Shown here: positions 59,263 through 64,000 of the stretch, piece by piece | Position numbering within the stretch: position 1 is the stretch's first letter | Layout: the number at the start of each line of letters is the position of its first letter | From: Chlorocebus sabaeus | Lineage: Eukaryota; Chordata; Mammalia; Primates; Cercopithecidae | Reading direction: 5' to 3' | NCBI RefSeq assembly: GCF_047675955.1 | Contig: NC_132918.1 | Location: 87,311,139 to 87,375,138, forward strand | Length of the DNA: 64,000 nucleotides | Position numbers and translations under genes: made by a program | The notes under the pieces: model-generated | The model's database searches: none | What the model was told of the DNA's origin: nothing | The model's input: only the letters and a program-made list of their open reading frames with translations

Positions 59263-61790
59263 TGAGGAAAAGGGAGATGAAATGGCTTTTCAGGAAGCAG
59301 GTTCATAGACTAAGTTATGAAATTGCTAGTCATATTTAAATGAATTTCAGTGTGGCCGTGGCAGTGAGTGCCTACAATGTCCTGAACACTGTGTGCTGAG
59401 GCTCTATGTGAAGTATCAGTATCTCATTACCATGGAGCTCAGTTAGTATTTATTTATATATAAAAATAATAATATTGTTATGATATATCCTAAATTTATG
59501 TCGATGTTTTCTAATTTAAATGAAATTTTAACATATATATTTTGTTTGTTTCACAGCACACACTTTTAAGGTAGGTAGTATTCAAACTCAGCCCTAATAT
59601 CTGCAGGGCTTAAAGCAAGAGAACAAATGGAGACTCCCATATCATATGTTTAATATTTAAATTTATAAATCAAGGTAACTAACTGTCAAATAAAGGATAT
59701 TTAGTTTTGCTACTTGAAAATTGTGTTTTCCTAATTCAAACAGATCTCTTGGGCTCCTCAGATCTGATCTTTCACCAAACAAAGCAAGACTGAGCGAATT
59801 CACCCCCCAACTCATAGCTCAGACCTCTTCTCTTCCCACTCTGGGCTCCAGTCAACTGACACTGCCAGGGACTCACAGGGATTCACATAGACCCAATAGT
59901 TTACATGTCCAAGCAACATCCACCTCTGTCTAACAGCCTTGGTGAACCTTCAGGCCAGGGGCATGTACTCTCTGCCACACAATTTGCCCTTGGAAGTACC
60001 GCCAAGGAAGAGGAGCACACGCCTCCTGGAAGCAGCCTCGGTAATGTCTGGGTAGGAACTTCTGGGATTCCAGAGTGTGGTACAGAATAGGGAAGCCCAG
60101 GCTCCAGGTAAACATGTCCCCTTATTCCCATGGACTCCTTGCTGCCACAGACGTGGACATGCCTGGAGAAAGGCCTGAGTAGAGTCCAAGACAAAGGCCC
60201 CTGCCCAAGAATTAAAGCAGTCTTTAGTATTCTCATTAAACTATTTTAACATGAAGGTAACTGGGGCTCAGAAAGATTAAGCAACAGTTACTTAGCCCAG
60301 TTGCTAGAATATGGTAAGTTTTCAATATGGGGTGAATAGATGAGGAATAAATGACACACACCTAATTAGTGACATTGTCTCCAACAGGAACACAGTCTTC
60401 TCTTTCTCTCTCCAGAGCTAATTCCACAGTTCCAGGCTGACTTCAATACATACTGCTATCCTAGTTTCTCATGGTCTTGAATACTCTTCTTGATAGCTCA
60501 TTCACTCATACATTTATGTTTATGTTAGTGTGTAATCATACATGTATATATATATACACACACATACACACAGTATATGCTAGCTGCAGCTTATCTTGGG
60601 AACAAATCTTAAATATGGCTTGCAGAAATTATTAAGTCTCATTTCATTATTTGATTTCCCCTACACAAATTTCATCTGTCATAAGTTCTGGCTGATTTAT
60701 GACTCAGGAATGCAATACTTATAAACCTCACCATCCAAAACCGCATTCAAATTCCATTAAAAATTACTTTTCTTGTTTTAAAAAAATTTACTGTAAATAT
60801 AAATTCTGTCTCCCAGCTGGAATCCAGAATAAATATGAATATGAAAGTTAAAGGGAGGCTCTGATAAAATCATTAGAGTAATTTATGGAATATTTATTAT
60901 TCTATTTTTCCTTCTACATACAAGCCAATGCATGAATAGAAACAGAGACGTGTCTGAAGAACACAAATTGAAAATGATGAATTGAGTAGGTGAAGAAATC
61001 AAACTATTTCTGACCTACCCAATAAAAAGGCAATTGGGAGAGGTAATCTCTGGTAATATAAAGAACACTGGCATTGAAGTCTAAAGCTGGGGAGGCAAAA
61101 AATAAACTAAAATTCAATGAACACTTACAATGTTCCAGGTACAGGTATATACTTTATTGTTAAAAGTGTCAAACCTTCGATAAGGTTGACATTCACCTGT
61201 CTGTTGCTCCCTTATCTATGATATGAATATCTCTATACATTGTACAATATAAATAACAGTAATATGAACACAAAAAGGGGCAATTGCTAGCAGGGCTGTG
61301 CACTGTATTTGAGAAAGAATATAGAGAAATAACCATGGTATTCCTGTCTCACTGCACTGCAAATCCTAGGATCATAATCAGATCCCATTACTATCGCTGA
61401 ATCACAATGTTCCCTGGCATGCGTGCATCTGGGAACACCCTACTGAAGAGCTGGTTAATATTCTATTATATCTCACATGAAGAATTCAAATGACATCTCA
61501 TAGTTGGCCCTTTTGTGATTTCACAGAACAGATGTGGCAAGTCTAAGACCAGTTAGGGGCTATTTAGAAGCTCAAAATTTTAAGGTTTAGATAAACTAAA
61601 AGTATATCTAGCCATCTAGTTATAGGACAGACAACCAAATCTGTCTCCTATTGTTTAAGTTGGGAGAAAGAAAATGGCATATTAATAAAATAACTGAAAA
61701 AGCCAGGCATGCTTCAATAATGTTTAATAAATGTCTAAAAATGGATTTCTTATTATTTCATTCTTGCAATAAAGTAGTATAATTATTTTC
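59263..61790. other. intronic sequence, mostly unassigned
   Basis: 59880-60230 is richer in G and C than its surroundings but shows no exon signature. A reverse MIR-like piece may lie at 60250-60320. A TA/CA microsatellite is at 60541-60579. MIR-like traces near 61050-61200 are weak. Confidence 0.4.
60541..60579. repeat. TA/CA microsatellite
   Basis: TATATATATATA followed by CACACA units. Confidence 0.9.
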
Positions 61791-61805
61791 AATAAAACAA
61801 TAGCA

Positions 61806-62168
61806 AAACAGTTTGGATATGGTGACTCAGGCCTATAATTCCAGTACTTTAGGAGGCCGAGGCCAAGGCTGGAAGATGCTTGAGCCCAGGAGTTGAAGAT
61901 CAGCCTGGGCAACATGGCAAAACCCCATCTCTACAAAAAAAAACCAAATATATATATATACACACATACACACACACACATATATATATGTATATGTATA
62001 TATATAAATTATCTGGTTGTGGTGGTGCATGCCTGTGGTCCCAGCTACTCAGAAGACTGATGTGGGAGGATCACCTGAGCCCAGGTGGTTGAGGCTGCAG
62101 TGAGGTGTGATCATGCCGCTGCACTCCAGCCTGGGGGACAGAGTGAGACACTGTCTCCAAAAAATAAA
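61806..62168 (+). repeat. Alu (AluJ-like) with microsatellite in the central linker
   Basis: Diverged left arm, then a TA/CA repeat (61948-62006) where the A-rich linker should be, then the right arm. Antisense to FGF12. Confidence 0.9.
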
Positions 62169-62249
62169 AAGTAACAACATAGAAATGTCATGACTTTGAA
62201 GTTTGATTATAGCCACTCTTAGTTATTTTATATAATTGAACATACATAA

Positions 62250-62550
62250 GGCCGGGGTGGGGGGGGTGGCTCACACCTGAATCCCAACACTCTGGGAGGT
62301 AAAGGTGGGAGGACTGCTTGAGCCCAAGAGTTTAAGACCAGTATAGGCAACATAAAGAGACCCCCATCTGTACAAAAAATTCAACCAAATAGCCAGGCAT
62401 GGTGGCATGTGCCTGTAGCCCCAGCTACTTGGGAGATTGAGGCAGGAGGAGCACTTGAGCCCAGGAGGTCAAGGCTGCCGTGATCTGTGACCACACTGCT
62501 GTTGCACACCAGCCTGGGCGACAAAGCAAGACCCTATCTAAAAAATAATA
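62250..62550 (+). repeat. Alu (AluJ-like)
   Basis: Full dimer starting GGCCGGGGTGGGGGGGG. The tail is AATAATAATA. TACATAA flanks it on both sides. Confidence 0.9.
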
Positions 62551-62749
62551 ATAATACATAAAACGTAAGTGTTTATAAAAATAAGCAAAGACAAAGACAA
62601 TCCAAATCATTATAATACAATGTAATATCAGCTACAGTAAATGAGTCATTATACTGGAGGTATCATAATTTATATTGCATTTTATTTAAAATTTGTGAAG
62701 TTATAGAGGTTGACATATGTTAGGTGCTTCCTATTTATTTTTTGTCTAC

Positions 62750-62930
62750 AGAAATATAATTATGTGCTAGATATTTTCTCAGATGTTGTAGAGATCACAA
62801 TTAGAAATCACATATGTATCATGTCCTAACAGAATTAATACTATTAAGAAAGATGTGTAACTTATAATCACATAAATTCAATACAGTAATACATGGAATA
62901 AGAGTTGAAGACAGAATATAGAAGGTAAAA
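62750..62930 (-). mobile_element. possible L2 3' end
   Basis: Reverse L2-like 'attatgtgctagatattttctcagatgttg', diverged. Confidence 0.45.
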
Positions 62931-63344
62931 TAAAAATTTAAAAATTAACATCATTTTCTTAAAATTAAAGTCATCATAAATTATATTTTAAAAACATTTC
63001 ACATTTTGAAAGCAACTTGCTATGTGATGCCAGACTGTGGAATTCTATAAAGAAGTATTCAAGTTTGAAAAATATATTTTAAAAGATATTCAATTTTTTT
63101 AAAAAATGAAACATATGGAAAAGAATAACAAAATAAGCAAAAATTTTCACTATGTCTTATGAAATATAAAGTGATGCCAAAATTTTGTCACTTATTTCCT
63201 GATACTGATGTCTGTGATACCAAATTACTGAAAAAAGGAAGCCAAAAAATAAAAAGGAAACTAAGGTAACCAAGAAAAAAAATAAAAGGATAATCTTACA
63301 ACGAAACATAATCAATGGCTAACCAATGTGAAAAGACTAAAATT
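62931..63344. other. intronic sequence, nothing recognised
   Basis: Strongly A-rich unique sequence. Confidence 0.45.
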
Positions 63345-63354
63345 AACAATACAT

Positions 63355-63659
63355 GGCCGGGCGCAGTGGCTCATGCCTGTAATCCCAGTACTTTGGGAGG
63401 CCGAGGCGGGCAGATAACCTGATGTCAGGAGTTCCAGACCTGCCTGGGCAACATGGTAAAACCCCATCTCTACTAAAGATGCAAAAATTAGCCAGGCATG
63501 GTGGCACATGCCTATAGTCCCAGCTACTCAGGAGGCTGAGGCAGGAGAATCATGTGAACCTGAAGTTGGAGGTTGCAGTGAGCAGAAAAGACGGCACCAC
63601 CACACTCCAGCATGGCTACAGAGGGAGACTCCATCTCAAACAACAACAACAACAACAAA
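63355..63659 (+). repeat. Alu (AluS-like) with 10-bp TSD
   Basis: Full-length. The tail is a CAA repeat. AACAATACAT is present at 63345-63354 and 63660-63669. Antisense to FGF12. Confidence 0.95.
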
Positions 63660-63669
63660 AACAATACAT

Positions 63670-64000
63670 ATTCCACAATCTTCCCCTGAGGTCTGGGACA
63701 ATCTAGATCAAACAATTCCTCAAGGGGAAGGTTGGGAACAGCATACGTGCATTTTAATGCTACCCTTTCAGCATTAGCATTTCCATTTGTCTATTCTAGA
63801 TTTTAAAAAAGAAACTAAACATTCATAATCTTTAATGTTTGATCTAGCAAAATAAAAAGAAGCAAAAAGGGAACAAAAATTTGGATCAACTCAACTTTAT
63901 TTTGATTCTACTTAAAATTATTTTAAAATCTTTATTTGATACAAAAGGTTAATAAAAAGCCATTCTCTTATTAGTTATTATTAGACCCACTTTTCAAAAT
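63670..64000. other. intronic sequence to the window edge
   Basis: AT-rich, nothing recognised. Confidence 0.45.

Larger units (their letters stand above)
34761..64000 (-). other. FGF12: FGF12 intron 1 (3' part; continues beyond the window)
   Basis: Everything upstream of exon 2 in the direction of transcription. I looked for the very short exon 1B coding end (Met-Glu-Ser-Lys followed by a donor), for any other first exon and for a CpG island, and saw none. The first exon used must lie beyond the right edge. Confidence 0.85.

Noticed and set aside
59880..60236. GC-richer patch with several overlapping open frames, considered as an alternative FGF12 first exon
   Set aside because: There is no CpG island, and no Met-Glu-Ser-Lys codon run followed by a GT donor was seen on the minus strand.

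Overview
The window is nuclear DNA from a primate, most likely an Old World monkey. It is AT-rich and dense in Alu, L1, L2 and MIR copies. The youngest Alus carry a CCGGCC-type change in the right arm (AluYR-like), where human AluY reads CGCGCC. No bacterial, viral or autonomous gene cluster is present, and I found no undescribed multi-gene system.

The only host coding sequence I can support is two internal exons of FGF12 (fibroblast growth factor 12, also FHF1) on the minus strand. Exon 2 is 34650-34760 (111 bp) and exon 3 is 9655-9758 (104 bp). Both have consensus splice sites and keep one reading frame across the join. The exons divide the window into part of intron 1 (34761-64000), all of intron 2 (9759-34649, 24,891 bp) and part of intron 3 (1-9654). 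Transcription therefore runs from high to low coordinates. No first exon, no fourth exon and no second gene was recognised.

Region by region: 1-9.6 kb (intron 3) holds an old L1 with an Alu in it, a solo ERV1-like LTR split by an AluY, and a second AluY ending in an ATT microsatellite. 9.8-34.6 kb (intron 2) holds L2, MIR and MER5-like remnants, five Alus, several AT/CA microsatellites including a 36-bp perfect palindrome, and a CpG-retaining unique block near 19.0-19.6 kb. 34.8-64 kb (intron 1) holds an L1PA 3' end with clean target-site duplications, a long antisense-looking old L1 (48.9-51.4 kb), another L1 3' end (52.6-53.1 kb), seven Alus plus a free right Alu monomer, and a ~155-bp inverted duplication whose arms lie about 1 kb apart (56.6 and 57.8 kb).

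Repeat families were assigned from memory of consensus sequences, without a database, so old-repeat boundaries are approximate. Biologically, the two exons encode the start of the beta-trefoil core of an intracellular FGF-homologous factor that binds voltage-gated sodium channels. Everything else is intronic and could act only as splicing or regulatory sequence, or as inert repeat.
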